Assembly: GCF_014647635.1 (NCBI RefSeq)
Contig: NZ_BMPO01000004.1
Span: 458,968 to 522,967 of the forward strand
DNA: 64,000 nucleotides
Direction: 5' to 3'
From: Pseudomonas matsuisoli
GTDB lineage: Bacteria > Pseudomonadota > Gammaproteobacteria > Pseudomonadales > Pseudomonadaceae
In this document: positions 46,427-55,621 of the stretch, in pieces
Layout of the letters: every line of letters starts with the position of its first letter
How positions within the stretch are numbered: the first letter of the stretch is position 1
Program-made: the position numbers and the translations under genes
The notes under the pieces: model-generated
The model's database searches: none
The model's input: the letters and a program-made list of their open reading frames with translations, nothing else
What the model was told of the DNA's origin: nothing

Positions 46427-47810
46427 GGCCGGTCTCCAGCCAGGTCATGGGGGCGCTGTCGCGGTACGGGATCGCCAGGCGTTCGAGGCCCTGGTGCCAA
46501 TCGTTCAGACGGTCGCTGTCGATCGCGATACCGGGTGCCGCGGGGAGCAACCATACGCGGCTGCTGGCGGCCGTTCGAGCCAGCTCGGCAATGAGCGCGA
46601 GTGTTCCCCGGTCGGGGGAGCGTTGAGGGTCGCATGCGATGGCCAGTCGCGCTGGGGGGAAGCGAACGAGCTGATCGAGTAGGCGCCGTCGTTCCTCGCG
46701 TGTATCCAAAACGCCGGCATCGGCGATCGCCTCGGGCAGTTTCGGCGGCCATGGCCGGGAGCTGTCGAGTTCGATGGCTACCAGCACCGCCCCGTTACCG
46801 GTGCTCACCGTTGCTGAGGTCGATGACAGCGGCGCCAGCCCCGGATCGGCATCGCTTATCCCGAGCCGTTCGCTGGAGGGCTGTAAACGTTCGCGCAGCA
46901 AACGGTAGCCGGGCTGTTCCAGATCCAGGTTTAGCCGCGATACGCCACGCGTCCATCGCCAGAAACAAAAGAGTGCGAGCAGCAACCGAGGAGCGGCACC
47001 GTATAGCAGCACGACCCCGATGAGCCAACCCGCCCATGCCTGGCGAACCCCCTCATCGGCGAGCATGTTGGTACCGCTCGCACGAATGCTATCGATGTCC
47101 GGCACGGGAAACCCAACCATCGCCGGCAGCCAGCCCAGGGCCTGGGTCAGGCTGACGAAGGTTCCGCTGTCTAGCAACGTCGTCTCCCAGACGAAACCGT
47201 AACGGCGCGCAGAGAATTGCAGCAGGACCGTCGCCAGCCCGGACAGGAGCAGCAGCGCCCAGAAGGTATGCACCAACGTGCCCAAGCCCCAACGCGTGAG
47301 GCGGCGTTGCTGAAGCACGTGCATGAGCGCAGGGGCCAGCTGCACCGCCTGTGTATCGCGTGCGGCTTTCCCGCTCAGCCATAACCAGATGCGTCCCAGC
47401 GCACCACCACTATCACCGATCACCACCGACCCCAGCAGCCAGCCGATCAGCGTCACCAGGTGCAGGCCCAAGAGGCTGCCCAGGGTGACGAACACATTGA
47501 CGGGGCGCGTGCCATCGCCGAGGGACGACCAGGCAATACCTGAACCCGCCAGGATCGCGACGAGCATGAGCGCGAGCAGTGCAAGCCATGCGCCTTGTCG
47601 CCAGTGCCCGAGTGCTCGTCGTTGCCCGTCGCGTTCGGCCAGAAACAGTGCTCGCCGCTCGATACGCTCGGCCAATGGGCCGCCGGCAACGTTGGCATGA
47701 CGGTTCGCTTCACTGTCGTCCAAGGGGCCGGTGTGCTCTTCCCGTAGCCGGACGGCTTCGGTCAGCCAGAGGCGGTCGAGTATAGAAAGGGGCGTTGGTG
47801 TACTGGTCAC
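46419..47810 (-). CDS. DUF2868 membrane protein
   Basis: A 463-residue protein with about four to six membrane segments (near 75-95, 107-130, 175-195, 265-285) and a large soluble C-terminal half (300-463) carrying VSTGNGAVLVAIELDSSRPWPP and the acidic tail. Function unknown. The start is GTG 47810 (TSTPTPLSIL follows); the frame is open to 48308 but overlaps folA. Co-directional and overlapping with the GTPase gene, so they probably act together at the membrane. Confidence 0.82.
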   Translation of the reverse strand: MTSTPTPLSILDRLWLTEAVRLREEHTGPLDDSEANRHANVAGGPLAERIERRALFLAERDGQRRALGHWRQGAWLALLALMLVAILAGSGIAWSSLGDGTRPVNVFVTLGSLLGLHLVTLIGWLLGSVVIGDSGGALGRIWLWLSGKAARDTQAVQLAPALMHVLQQRRLTRWGLGTLVHTFWALLLLSGLATVLLQFSARRYGFVWETTLLDSGTFVSLTQALGWLPAMVGFPVPDIDSIRASGTNMLADEGVRQAWAGWLIGVVLLYGAAPRLLLALFCFWRWTRGVSRLNLDLEQPGYRLLRERLQPSSERLGISDADPGLAPLSSTSATVSTGNGAVLVAIELDSSRPWPPKLPEAIADAGVLDTREERRRLLDQLVRFPPARLAIACDPQRSPDRGTLALIAELARTAASSRVWLLPAAPGIAIDSDRLNDWHQGLERLAIPYRDSAPMTWLETGHD

Positions 47811-47994
47811 GCAATATCTCGATGGGCGGATAGTCGGGGTCGCCAGAGGATCGCAGGCAACGCGAGCCCTTGCAAAGTCGGCATTCGTTGCCAGGACTGC
47901 CAGATCCTCAGACAAGCAAAAGGGCGCGGTCGATCGCCATTGGCCGATGCACCTGTGCATAGCTGTGATATCGGCGCTGCGATATCCTCTGGCC

Positions 47995-48516
47995 ATGAAC
48001 AGCACTCGACTCCCCCTCGCCTTGATCGCGGCGCTTGCGCAGAACCGCGTCATCGGCCGCGACAACACACTTCCCTGGCACTTGCCGGAGGACCTCAAGC
48101 ATTTCAAAGCCAAGACCCTTGGCAAGCCCATCATCATGGGACGCAAAACGTGGGACTCCCTCGGCCGTCCGCTGCCGGGGCGCCTGAACATCGTGGTCAG
48201 TCGGCAGCCTGCGTTGGCGCTGGACGGCGCCGAAGTCTTCCCCTCCCTGGACGCGGCGCTCGACCGGGCAGATGAATGGGCGCGTGCGCAGGGCGTCGCT
48301 GAACTCATGTTGATCGGCGGCGCGCAGCTATACGCGCAGGCTTTGCCGCTGGCAGATCGCCTGTACCTGACACGCGTCGGCCTGGCGCCAGAAGGTGATG
48401 CTCACTTCCCGGTTTTCGATGAGGCCGGTTGGCAGCATGACGTTGAAGGCGAAAGCGAGGCGCAGAACGACAAGCCCGCTTATCGTTTCGAAGTTTGGGA
48501 ACGTACAACGCCCTGA
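47995..48516 (+). CDS. folA: Dihydrofolate reductase
   Basis: NADPH-dependent reduction of dihydrofolate (EC 1.5.1.3). 173 residues with ALAQNRVIGRDNTLPWHLPEDLKHFK (catalytic acid in the PED), IIMGRKTWDSLGRPLPGR and LMLIGGAQLYAQAL. ATG 47995 by homology; the frame opens 88 codons earlier across the divergent gene. Pairs functionally with thyA in this window. Confidence 0.96.
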   Translation: MNSTRLPLALIAALAQNRVIGRDNTLPWHLPEDLKHFKAKTLGKPIIMGRKTWDSLGRPLPGRLNIVVSRQPALALDGAEVFPSLDAALDRADEWARAQGVAELMLIGGAQLYAQALPLADRLYLTRVGLAPEGDAHFPVFDEAGWQHDVEGESEAQNDKPAYRFEVWERTTP

Positions 48517-48608
48517 ATCGCGTCCGGATTGGCTTACTAAGAGCCTGTTCGCGATCTTCACGAATGGCTGGGCGGCAATATAGGGAGTGTCAGCGACACG
48601 GCGATCAT

Positions 48609-48662
48609 TGTGGGAGCGGGCCATGCCCGCGAAAAGAATCGCGGGCATGGCCCGCTCCCACA
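48609..48662. repeat. REP-type perfect palindrome (GTGGGAGCGGGCC family)
   Basis: TGTGGGAGCGGGCCATGCCC-GCG ... CGC-GGGCATGGCCCGCTCCCACA around GAAAAGAAT. A classical Pseudomonas REP pair, within the 385-nt gap between folA and the TonB receptor. Confidence 0.9.
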
Positions 48663-48833
48663 GGGTTGGGATACGGCTGCGTTCGCCACTTTGCAGCCAT
48701 CACAATCGGCCTATCGCCTGAAGATCATGAACAGGTTTTGGGGATCGCGAAGCGAGCAGGGCGAGTAGAAGCCGTCGTACGTCGAGCCCTCCTTTGAATA
48801 TCTGATGAAGAATAAATCTCAAGTGTGATTTAT

Positions 48834-48856
48834 TCCTATCATTATTGAGAATGTAT
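48834..48856. promoter_or_regulatory. Candidate Fur box
   Basis: CCTATCATTATTGAGAATGTATATC contains TATCATTATTGAGAATG, matching the Fur consensus hexamers in a GATAAT/ATTATC arrangement, about 50 nt before the receptor ATG. Judged by eye. Confidence 0.55.
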
Positions 48857-48901
48857 ATCATCCTCGCACCTCTCCGAGGCCACACACCGAGGATAACAAT
48901 C

Positions 48902-51064
48902 ATGCGTCAATCCATTGCTTCCCCAGGCGTGCCTACGCGTCTGGCGCTCGCCGTCGCGCTCGTTGCAGGCGGCTTTTCCCTGACCAGTCAGGCACAGGAC
49001 GCCGATACCGCCGCAGGCGTAAACGGCAATACGCTCGAGCTAGGCGAGACGGCGATCACCAGTAACCAGCTCGGTACCATCACCGAGGAGAGCCAGTCCT
49101 ATACCCCGGGCAGTATCGCGACGGCCACACGTCTTGTCCTGACGCCACGAGAGACGCCGCAGTCCATTAGCGTCGTCACGCGGCAGCAGATGGATGATTT
49201 CAACCTGACCAGTATTGACGATGTCATGCGTCATACGCCGGGCGTGAGCATCGCCACCGCCGACTCGGAACGCACGACCTACTATTCCCGTGGGTTCGCC
49301 ATTAACAATTTTCAGTACGACGGAATCCCGATGACGCGCGACGCCGGTTACTCCGCCGGCAATACGTTGAGCGACATGGCCATCTATGACCGCATAGAGG
49401 TGCTCAAGGGGGCGACGGGGTTGCTCACCGGAAGTGGTGACCCGGGCGCGACGATTAACCTTATCCGTAAGAAGCCGACCGCGGACTTCAAAGGGCATTT
49501 CAGCCTTGGCGCTGGCTCTTGGGACACCTACCGTACCGAGCTGGATGTCGGCGGCCCGTTGACCGCAACGGGCAATGTGCGAGGACGCGCCGTGGCCGCC
49601 TTCCAGGACGAGGATTCCTATCGCGACCACTACGAACGCAAGAGCCGGGTGTATTACGGCGTGTTGGAGTTCGACTTGGCCGATGACACGCTGCTGACGG
49701 TCGGCGCCGACTACCAGGACAACGTACCCAAGGGCTCCAGCTGGGCATCGATTCCTGTATTCGATAGCGAAGGCAATTTCACGGACACCTCCCGTTCATT
49801 CAACCCTGGGACGCGGTGGAGTAACTGGGAGCAGTACACGCGGACCGTTTTTGCAACGATCGAGCAGAATTTTGGCGGCGACTGGGTCGGCAAGTTGCAG
49901 CTCAATCACCAGATCAATGGCTACGACGCGGTGCTTGGGTCCGCAAGTTCCGGGAATCCCGATCCTGCGGACGGCTCTGGTGTGTCGATCTGGCAGGGTA
50001 AATACGTAGGGGAAACGGTAAGTGATGCGCTTGATGGCTATCTTAGCGGGCCATTCCAGTTGCTCGGACGTCAACATGAGCTGGTCGTAGGCGGGAGCTA
50101 TGCACGGCGAGATACCGACCGGAAAAATTATGGTTTCTCGAGCCCTGGCGTCGATAATTTCTACGCCTGGAACGGCGATGTTCCGGAGCCGGTTTGGAAC
50201 GCGCCGATCAAAGACAATTTCGTAGTCCGAGAAAACGGTCTTTATCTCGCCTCGCGTCTCAATCTGCACGACAACGTCAAGCTGATACTGGGTTCACGCC
50301 TCGCGAACTACCGCAGTGACGACTCGACGGAAACAGGTGTCGTCATTCCCTACGCCGGCCTGATCGTCGATCTCAACGAGAATTTCTCGCTGTACGGCAG
50401 CTACACCAGCATCTTCAAGCCGCAGACGCTGCGTACAGCGGAGGGCTCTACGCTCGATCCGCTGGAAGGCGATAACTACGAAGTGGGTATAAAAGGCGAG
50501 TTCTTCGATGGACGCCTGAACGCGAGCCTTGCGTACTTCGAAGTCAAGCAGGACAACTACGGGATTGCGGATGGCTTCGTTCAAGGCAACGAACTGGAAA
50601 CCGCTTACCGGTCTGCGCAAGGTGTTAAAACCAAAGGCTACGAGGCGGAAATCTCTGGAGAGCTGCTGCCTGGCTGGCAACTGCAGGCGGGCTATACGCA
50701 CAAGGTTGCGCGTCTTGAAGGCGACAAGATATCCACGGTCGAGCCGGAAGACATTTTCAGCCTGTACACCAGCTATCGGCTGCCCGGTCGCTTGAGTCCC
50801 GTGACGGTTGGTGGCGGTGCGCGTTGGCAGAGCCGGAGCTGGATGCCGGTGGATCGACCCGGTGTGGGTGAAGTCGATTTCGGACAGAGCGCGTACTGGG
50901 TGGCCGACCTGATGGGGCGTTACCAGGTGACGGAAAACCTCTCCGCGACGGTGAACCTCAATAACGTCTTCGACAAGAAGTACTACACGATGTGGGATGT
51001 CTATGACACGTATTCCTGGGGCGACCCACGCAATGTCATGCTCACCACTCGCTACGACTTCTGA
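48902..51064 (+). CDS. TonB-dependent siderophore receptor (FhuE/FpvA-like)
   Basis: Outer-membrane iron receptor of 720 residues. Signal peptide about 1-31 (LALAVALVAGGFSLTSQAQ). Plug domain with TPRETPQSISVVTRQQMDDFNLTSIDDVM and YDRIEVLKGATGLLTGSGDPGATINLIRKKP, which places it with hydroxamate/pyoverdine-type receptors. Barrel ending RYDF. There is no STN domain between signal and plug, so it is a plain transporter rather than a transducer. ATG 48902 chosen for the signal peptide. Probably Fur-repressed. Confidence 0.93.
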   Translation: MRQSIASPGVPTRLALAVALVAGGFSLTSQAQDADTAAGVNGNTLELGETAITSNQLGTITEESQSYTPGSIATATRLVLTPRETPQSISVVTRQQMDDFNLTSIDDVMRHTPGVSIATADSERTTYYSRGFAINNFQYDGIPMTRDAGYSAGNTLSDMAIYDRIEVLKGATGLLTGSGDPGATINLIRKKPTADFKGHFSLGAGSWDTYRTELDVGGPLTATGNVRGRAVAAFQDEDSYRDHYERKSRVYYGVLEFDLADDTLLTVGADYQDNVPKGSSWASIPVFDSEGNFTDTSRSFNPGTRWSNWEQYTRTVFATIEQNFGGDWVGKLQLNHQINGYDAVLGSASSGNPDPADGSGVSIWQGKYVGETVSDALDGYLSGPFQLLGRQHELVVGGSYARRDTDRKNYGFSSPGVDNFYAWNGDVPEPVWNAPIKDNFVVRENGLYLASRLNLHDNVKLILGSRLANYRSDDSTETGVVIPYAGLIVDLNENFSLYGSYTSIFKPQTLRTAEGSTLDPLEGDNYEVGIKGEFFDGRLNASLAYFEVKQDNYGIADGFVQGNELETAYRSAQGVKTKGYEAEISGELLPGWQLQAGYTHKVARLEGDKISTVEPEDIFSLYTSYRLPGRLSPVTVGGGARWQSRSWMPVDRPGVGEVDFGQSAYWVADLMGRYQVTENLSATVNLNNVFDKKYYTMWDVYDTYSWGDPRNVMLTTRYDF

Positions 51065-51083
51065 GCGCGTCATTCGGAAAACA

Positions 51084-51112
51084 GAAAGGGGCCCGCGGGC
51101 CCCTTTCTCGTT
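51084..51112. terminator. Bidirectional terminator between TonB receptor and gloA
   Basis: Perfect 24-nt palindrome GAAAGGGGCCCG / CGGGCCCCTTTC followed by TCGTTT. Lies between two convergent genes and should serve both. Confidence 0.85.
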
Positions 51113-51123
51113 TCACCGGCAGA

Positions 51124-51651
51124 TCATTCCACTTCCGTGAACTGGATGATTTCGACCCAATAGGCATCAGGGTCTTTGATGAACGCAATGCTGCGCATGC
51201 GGCCATCGGTCAGGCGCTTCTGGAAGTCGACGCCGAGTGCTTCGAAACGCTCGCAGGCTGCCTTGATGTCCGGTACCGATACGCACAAATGGCCAAAGCC
51301 GCGGGGATCGCTGTTGCCGTTGTGGTAGGCGAACTCCAGGTCTTTCTCGGTCCCGTAGTTGTAGGTCAGCTCGACGATGCCGGGGATGGACTTGCGCCAT
51401 TGGTGGCGGGCCTTGGCATCCGTCGGGATCTGCGCTTTGTCCTTGATCAAGGCAAGGAAGTACAGATCGAACTCGGCGTCCGGGTGGCGGCTGACTTCCA
51501 GCAGGGTAAAGCCCAGGATGCGGGTGTAGAAATCCAGCGATTTCTCGATGTCTTTCACACGCAGCATCGTGTGGTTGAACACGTAGTCCTGAGTGAACGC
51601 TTCAGGCGAGCCGGTGACGCCCGGCAGCGCGTTGAGTTCTTCCTGGGTCAT
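51124..51651 (-). CDS. gloA: Lactoylglutathione lyase (glyoxalase I), Zn-type
   Basis: Isomerises the methylglyoxal-glutathione hemithioacetal (EC 4.4.1.5). 175 residues, longer than the Ni-type enzymes of about 130 and like P. aeruginosa GloA3 and the eukaryotic Zn-type. Metal ligands are H27 (FNHTMLRVKD), E94 (GIVELTYNYG), H121 (GFGHLCVSV) and E167 (YWVEIIQF). GGAG precedes the ATG. Confidence 0.95.
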   Translation of the reverse strand: MTQEELNALPGVTGSPEAFTQDYVFNHTMLRVKDIEKSLDFYTRILGFTLLEVSRHPDAEFDLYFLALIKDKAQIPTDAKARHQWRKSIPGIVELTYNYGTEKDLEFAYHNGNSDPRGFGHLCVSVPDIKAACERFEALGVDFQKRLTDGRMRSIAFIKDPDAYWVEIIQFTEVE

Positions 51652-51956
51652 GGCGGGTTCTCCGTTTAGGTGTGAACAATTCGAGGGAGCGGGATTGTAA
51701 GGGTTCCCGAGGCTTGCCGCTCGCAGCACCCGCCGTGCCGAAGCTGAAATCGCTTTCGCGGCCAAGGCGGATGGCCGCCCCCGCGGATCGCCGCCCGGCC
51801 GCTCCTACAGGGATCGCGTGCAGGCGACATCTGGCTGTCTTGCCGTCGGCTTTTGTAGGGGCGGCTTTAGCCGCGAATGCGCCGGTACGGCGCACCAAAA
51901 AGCCGCGGCTGATACCGCATTCGCGGCCAAAGCGGATGTGCCGCTACAGATGCCTT
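51652..51956. repeat. REP-type repeat cluster
   Basis: Gene-free spacer rich in the GTAGGGGCGGC family: TTCGCGGCCAAGGCGGATGGCC near 51754, GATCGCCGCCCGGCCGCTCCTACAGG near 51786 (landmarks only), TTGTAGGGGCGGCTTTAGCC near 51854 and CATTCGCGGCCAAAGCGG near 51919. No coding support. Confidence 0.65.
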
Positions 51957-52436
51957 TTAATCGAGCAGATCGATGTGCTCCACCTCAACCTGGCGATGGT
52001 GAACGCGCATGAGCGCGACGGTGATCGGCAGTTTGAAACGCCGGCGGCCGGCGGCGCCTGGATTCAGGTGAAGCACACCGTCACGATATTCCAGCAAGGG
52101 CTTGTGCGAATGCCCGGCGATGACGACGTCGATACCTTCCTGCCCTGGGTCGATAGCCAATTGCTTGCGGTCATGCAGGAGGTAAATGCTCACACCGGCC
52201 AGCTCCAGTCGGAGCTCATCGGGCAGTCCTGCGGCCCAGGGCGCGTCGTCATTGTTGCCGCGAATCGCAGAAACGGGCGCTATCGCCTCAAGCACGCGAA
52301 GGATCTCCGGATCGCCAATATCGCCCGCGTGGAGGATGTGGTCGCTTCCGCGCAGCGCGTCGACGGCTTCTGGCCGGAGCAGGCCGTGGGTATCGGCGAT
52401 AACACCGATGGTCATGGAGGTATCGGGCTGGCTCAC
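51957..52436 (-). CDS. YfcE/MJ0936-type metallophosphoesterase
   Basis: Calcineurin-like phosphodiesterase of about 159 residues: metal motifs VIADTHGLL, HAGDIGD, IRGNND, HSHKPLLEY (histidine pair) and LNPGA. Such enzymes cleave simple phosphodiesters or cyclic nucleotides in vitro; the natural substrate is unknown. The start is unsure: GTG 52436 (behind GAGAGA), ATG 52415 (TIGVIADTHG follows) and GTG 52460 are all possible. The PLD-family gene ends 2 nt before the last of these, so the two are translated together. Confidence 0.85.
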   Translation of the reverse strand: MSQPDTSMTIGVIADTHGLLRPEAVDALRGSDHILHAGDIGDPEILRVLEAIAPVSAIRGNNDDAPWAAGLPDELRLELAGVSIYLLHDRKQLAIDPGQEGIDVVIAGHSHKPLLEYRDGVLHLNPGAAGRRRFKLPITVALMRVHHRQVEVEHIDLLD

Positions 52437-52461
52437 GGTATCTCTCTCGTCGATCGACACC

Positions 52462-54009
52462 TCACAGCATTCGTTCCAAGCCTACGGTGCGTGCGATCCA
52501 GGCATTGAAGCGTCGCCATACCCCACCGGGCTCGTGGTAGAGGCGGTAACGCTTGCCGTCTCGCTCGGTCCACCATACCAGGCGTTCCTCGCCGGTTTCA
52601 TCGCGCTCCAGGCGAACGTCGTAGCTCAAGGCCGGTGACATCCCTTCCAGCGTCAACTGTCGTACACGTTCGGCGAGTACCTTGCTGTCCACGAGTACGC
52701 CGACCTCCGTGTTCCAGAGCATCGAGCGCGGGTCGAAATTGAACGAGCCGATGAAGACCTTTTGCCGATCCATGATCGCGGCCTTGGTATGCAGTGACGA
52801 CTCCGAGTCCCCGGTAAGGCTGAACGCGACCTTCTGCTCGGGCTGTCTTCTAAGCTCGTATAGCTTGACGCCGCTTGCCAGTAATTCGTGGCGGTAAGGC
52901 GCGTACCCTCCGTGTACGGCGGGCACGTCGGTGGCTTCCAGAGAATTCGTCAGCAATTGAATGGATACGCCGCTCTCCGCGCGTTCGGCCAGATAGTCCG
53001 CACCGCGTTGCGTCGGCACGAAATAGGCCGATACGAGCATCAATTCGTGCTGTACGGCTTCGATTTCTTGGCTGAGCCGGGTGGCCAACAGCAGCTCTGG
53101 CCCTGGCATATCACTGGCCAGCACCTTGGCTGGCGCATCCCACATAGCGATAGCAGGTACCCAAATCAGGTCATCCAACCAGTTAAGCAACTGTGGCGTG
53201 CGCTGGTAATGGGTCAGGCGTTGGTACAGCTCAGGATCCGCTGCCTGTGCATCGACCAGTGATCGATCCAGCGCTCGGCGACGCTGGGCCAAGTCGCGCC
53301 GACTAGGAAGCGTCCAGACGAAGGTCTTGATCGGCAGGCTCAAGGCACTGTTCCAGTATTCGTCGAAACTGCCAGCAAGATCCTTGGCGACCGGTCCGAC
53401 CGTGAGCAGATCGAGATCGGTGAAGTTGAGCTGCGGCTCGGCATCGAAATATTCATCGCCGATGTTGCGGCCACCGACGATGCCGACTTTGCCGTCCGCC
53501 ATCCACAGCTTGTTGTGCATCCGCCGGTGCTGCTGGGACAGGTTCAAGAAGCGCCCGAGTGAGCGAGTCACTCCATTCATGCGGCCCAGATGAAGCGGGT
53601 TGAACAGACGCACGCTGATGTTTGGATGTGCAGCCAGGGTGGCGATGAGCGTGTCCTGGCCATCGGCTGTGGTGTCGTCCAGCAGGATGCGAACCCGAAC
53701 CCCGCGATCAGCGGCGGCCAGCACTTCCTTGAGCAAAGTGCGTGTGCTCAAGCCGTCCTGCACGATGTAGTACTGCAGATCGAGGCTGCTCTGCGCCTGG
53801 CGAGCGAGCTCGGCGCGAGCGGTGAACGCGTCAGTACTGTTGGGCAGCAGTCTTACGCCAGATAGCCCCTTGGCATGCAGCTCCGCCTGGCGCGCGATGT
53901 GGGAACTCAGCACCGTGCCATCGGCGGGCAAGGTGTAAGAAGGCTGGACCGGTAACGCGCTGCTGCATCCATTGAGCAGCACCAGTAGCAGCAATAAGAG
54001 CACTGGCAA
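52462..54009 (-). CDS. PLD-family lipoprotein, ClsC-like cardiolipin synthase
   Basis: Protein of about 515 residues with two HxKx4D phospholipase-D motifs (HNKLWMADGK with GGRNIGDEYF, and HTKAAIMDRQ with GSFNFDPRS), the arrangement of E. coli ClsC/YmdC, which makes cardiolipin from phosphatidylethanolamine and phosphatidylglycerol. The N-terminus is a lipoprotein signal: LLLLLLVLLNGC with the lipid-bearing cysteine. TTG 54009 behind AGGAGA is the probable start; the frame is open to 54084. Whether it makes cardiolipin or cleaves lipids is not certain; no ClsC helper (YmdB-type) gene lies beside it. Confidence 0.85.
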   Translation of the reverse strand: MPVLLLLLLVLLNGCSSALPVQPSYTLPADGTVLSSHIARQAELHAKGLSGVRLLPNSTDAFTARAELARQAQSSLDLQYYIVQDGLSTRTLLKEVLAAADRGVRVRILLDDTTADGQDTLIATLAAHPNISVRLFNPLHLGRMNGVTRSLGRFLNLSQQHRRMHNKLWMADGKVGIVGGRNIGDEYFDAEPQLNFTDLDLLTVGPVAKDLAGSFDEYWNSALSLPIKTFVWTLPSRRDLAQRRRALDRSLVDAQAADPELYQRLTHYQRTPQLLNWLDDLIWVPAIAMWDAPAKVLASDMPGPELLLATRLSQEIEAVQHELMLVSAYFVPTQRGADYLAERAESGVSIQLLTNSLEATDVPAVHGGYAPYRHELLASGVKLYELRRQPEQKVAFSLTGDSESSLHTKAAIMDRQKVFIGSFNFDPRSMLWNTEVGVLVDSKVLAERVRQLTLEGMSPALSYDVRLERDETGEERLVWWTERDGKRYRLYHEPGGVWRRFNAWIARTVGLERML

Positions 54010-54151
54010 CGCATTTCTCCTGTGAATGAACAGCGCTTGGACGTCAGGTGCTGAATAATGTTCGCGGAACGCGGCCGCGGGCACTGAAAGCGCAAGCAGT
54101 CGAACTGTGCCGCTGCTTTTGTGCTGAACTGTACGGCAAGGTTCAGTCAGG

Positions 54152-54247
54152 CATACAGATCCTAAATAAAATCACCGTTCAGTTCGAAAAGTGCCCGATC
54201 TGTATGCATCATAAAGACAGAACGTGAATATTTTATCGGTCTGTATG
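54152..54247 (+). promoter_or_regulatory. TCTGTATG repeats before DUF1127 gene 1 (candidate MocR sites)
   Basis: TCTGTATG at 54199-54206 and again at 54240-54247 in direct orientation, 41 bp start to start; an inverted copy CATACAGA at 54152-54159. The same pair at 40 bp spacing occurs before the MocR-type gene and DUF1127 gene 2 (57537 and 57577). MocR-type regulators commonly bind spaced direct repeats. Confidence 0.55.
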
Positions 54248-54293
54248 GTTGCCCACTATAGGTTCCTAGCGACTACTACCGCACGGAGCCGTT

Positions 54294-54539
54294 ATGAGCG
54301 ATTTCAACCAACCCTTCTTACATCTATTCGAACGTCAGACGCAGAGCGAAACGCGGCGCTTCGAAACCGCTGGCGCGTCACGTCTGCCGCGCTCCGCTTG
54401 GTCACGCTTCTGGCTGCGTCTGAGTACGCGGCACGCGTTGCGTGAAATGGACGCGGCAACACTGCGTGACGTTGGCCTGACTCGGCAGCAGGCGCTGGAG
54501 GAAGCCTATCGACCGTTTTGGCGGTTGTTCCGCATGTAA
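54294..54539 (+). CDS. DUF1127 (YjiS-like) small protein 1
   Basis: An 81-residue basic protein ending in the DUF1127 domain (about 35-80): RFWLRLSTRHALREMDAATLRDVGLTRQQALEEAYRPFWRLF. GGAG lies before the ATG. DUF1127 proteins are small arginine-rich proteins tied to RNA, phosphate or carbon stress in some alpha-proteobacteria; the role here is unknown. Divergent from the PLD-family gene, and the upstream region holds two TCTGTATG repeats. Confidence 0.85.
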   Translation: MSDFNQPFLHLFERQTQSETRRFETAGASRLPRSAWSRFWLRLSTRHALREMDAATLRDVGLTRQQALEEAYRPFWRLFRM

Positions 54540-54562
54540 GCGAGCCCTTAGATTTGGCTCTG

Positions 54563-55486
54563 TTACCGGGCAGGCAGTTCGAGCGGCGCGTGCTGAGCCA
54601 TGAGTTCGACGATCCAGTCGATGAAGACTCTGAGTTTCGCGCTGACATGCCGATTCGGTGGGAAGGCGACGTACATGGGCATCGAGTCGAGCCGCCATTG
54701 GGTAAAGAGTGGCACCAGTTCGCCGGACTGGCGGTGTTCGTTCGCCATGTAATCCGGCAGCCAGAGAATGCCCATCCCGGCGAGCCCCGCCGCCAGATAG
54801 GCGTTTCCGTCGTCGACGGCAAGCATGTAACGTCCCCGGACATTGACGCTCTGGTCGTCGAGTCGCATGGCATAGGGGACGGGTTTGCCATTTCTGGCCC
54901 AGAGGAAGCCGACGATGCGGTGCTGCGTGTCCTCCAGATCCCGTGGATGTGAGGGCATGCCGAACTGTTCGAGATAACGGGGCGCGGCGTAAACGCCGAG
55001 TTTCAAATCGCCCACATGACGCGCGATCAGCGACTGCTCCTTGATTTCTCCGCCGCGCACGACACAGTCGACGTTCTCGCCGATCAGGTCCACCACGCGA
55101 TCACTGACACCCATGTCGAGCTGTATGTCGGGAAACCGGGCATGGAAGGCGGGTAGGGCCGGTACCAGGATCAGGCGGGCAAACGGGCTCGGGACGTCAA
55201 TACGGAGGCGCCCGCGCGGTACAGCGGAGGCGTTGGACAGGCTGGTCTCTGCATCGTCCATGTCACCCAGCAGGCGCACGACGCGCTCGTAGTAGGCGGC
55301 ACCGTCGGCAGTCACATTCACCTTGCGCGTCGTGCGGTTGAGTAAGCGAACACGCAGACGCGCTTCGAGCTGCTGGATCAACTGGGTAACGGTGGTCTTG
55401 CTCAAGTGGAGCGTCTCAGCCGCCTTGGTAAAGCTGCCCGTTTCCACCACCCTTGCGAACGCTTGCATTGCATCGAACCGGTCCAT
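54563..55486 (-). CDS. LysR-family regulator
   Basis: A 307-residue LTTR of the DmlR/AaeR-like group: winged helix 1-60 (AFARVVETGSFTKAAETLHLSKTTVTQLIQQLEARLRVRLLNRTTRKV) and effector domain 90-300 (GRLRIDVPSPFARLILVPALPAF, GYAG-like GLAGMGILWLPDYM). Divergent from the ridA-like gene at 55622, its likely target; 135 nt separate them. Confidence 0.92.
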   Translation of the reverse strand: MDRFDAMQAFARVVETGSFTKAAETLHLSKTTVTQLIQQLEARLRVRLLNRTTRKVNVTADGAAYYERVVRLLGDMDDAETSLSNASAVPRGRLRIDVPSPFARLILVPALPAFHARFPDIQLDMGVSDRVVDLIGENVDCVVRGGEIKEQSLIARHVGDLKLGVYAAPRYLEQFGMPSHPRDLEDTQHRIVGFLWARNGKPVPYAMRLDDQSVNVRGRYMLAVDDGNAYLAAGLAGMGILWLPDYMANEHRQSGELVPLFTQWRLDSMPMYVAFPPNRHVSAKLRVFIDWIVELMAQHAPLELPAR

Positions 55487-55621
55487 TCTGCATCCCAGAT
55501 TGTTTGGCTATTACAAACAGTGATAGCGGCGTTTGCGAGTTTATCCCCGCCGTGGCCGTCACTACAGTGCACCCGTCGTCGACGCTATCTCGCGTCGACC
55601 CTTTGCAACGGGAGATCGATC

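Noticed and set aside
48845..48901. Earlier in-frame start of the second TonB receptor
   Set aside because: It would put 19 residues before a good signal peptide and begin inside the Fur-box region.
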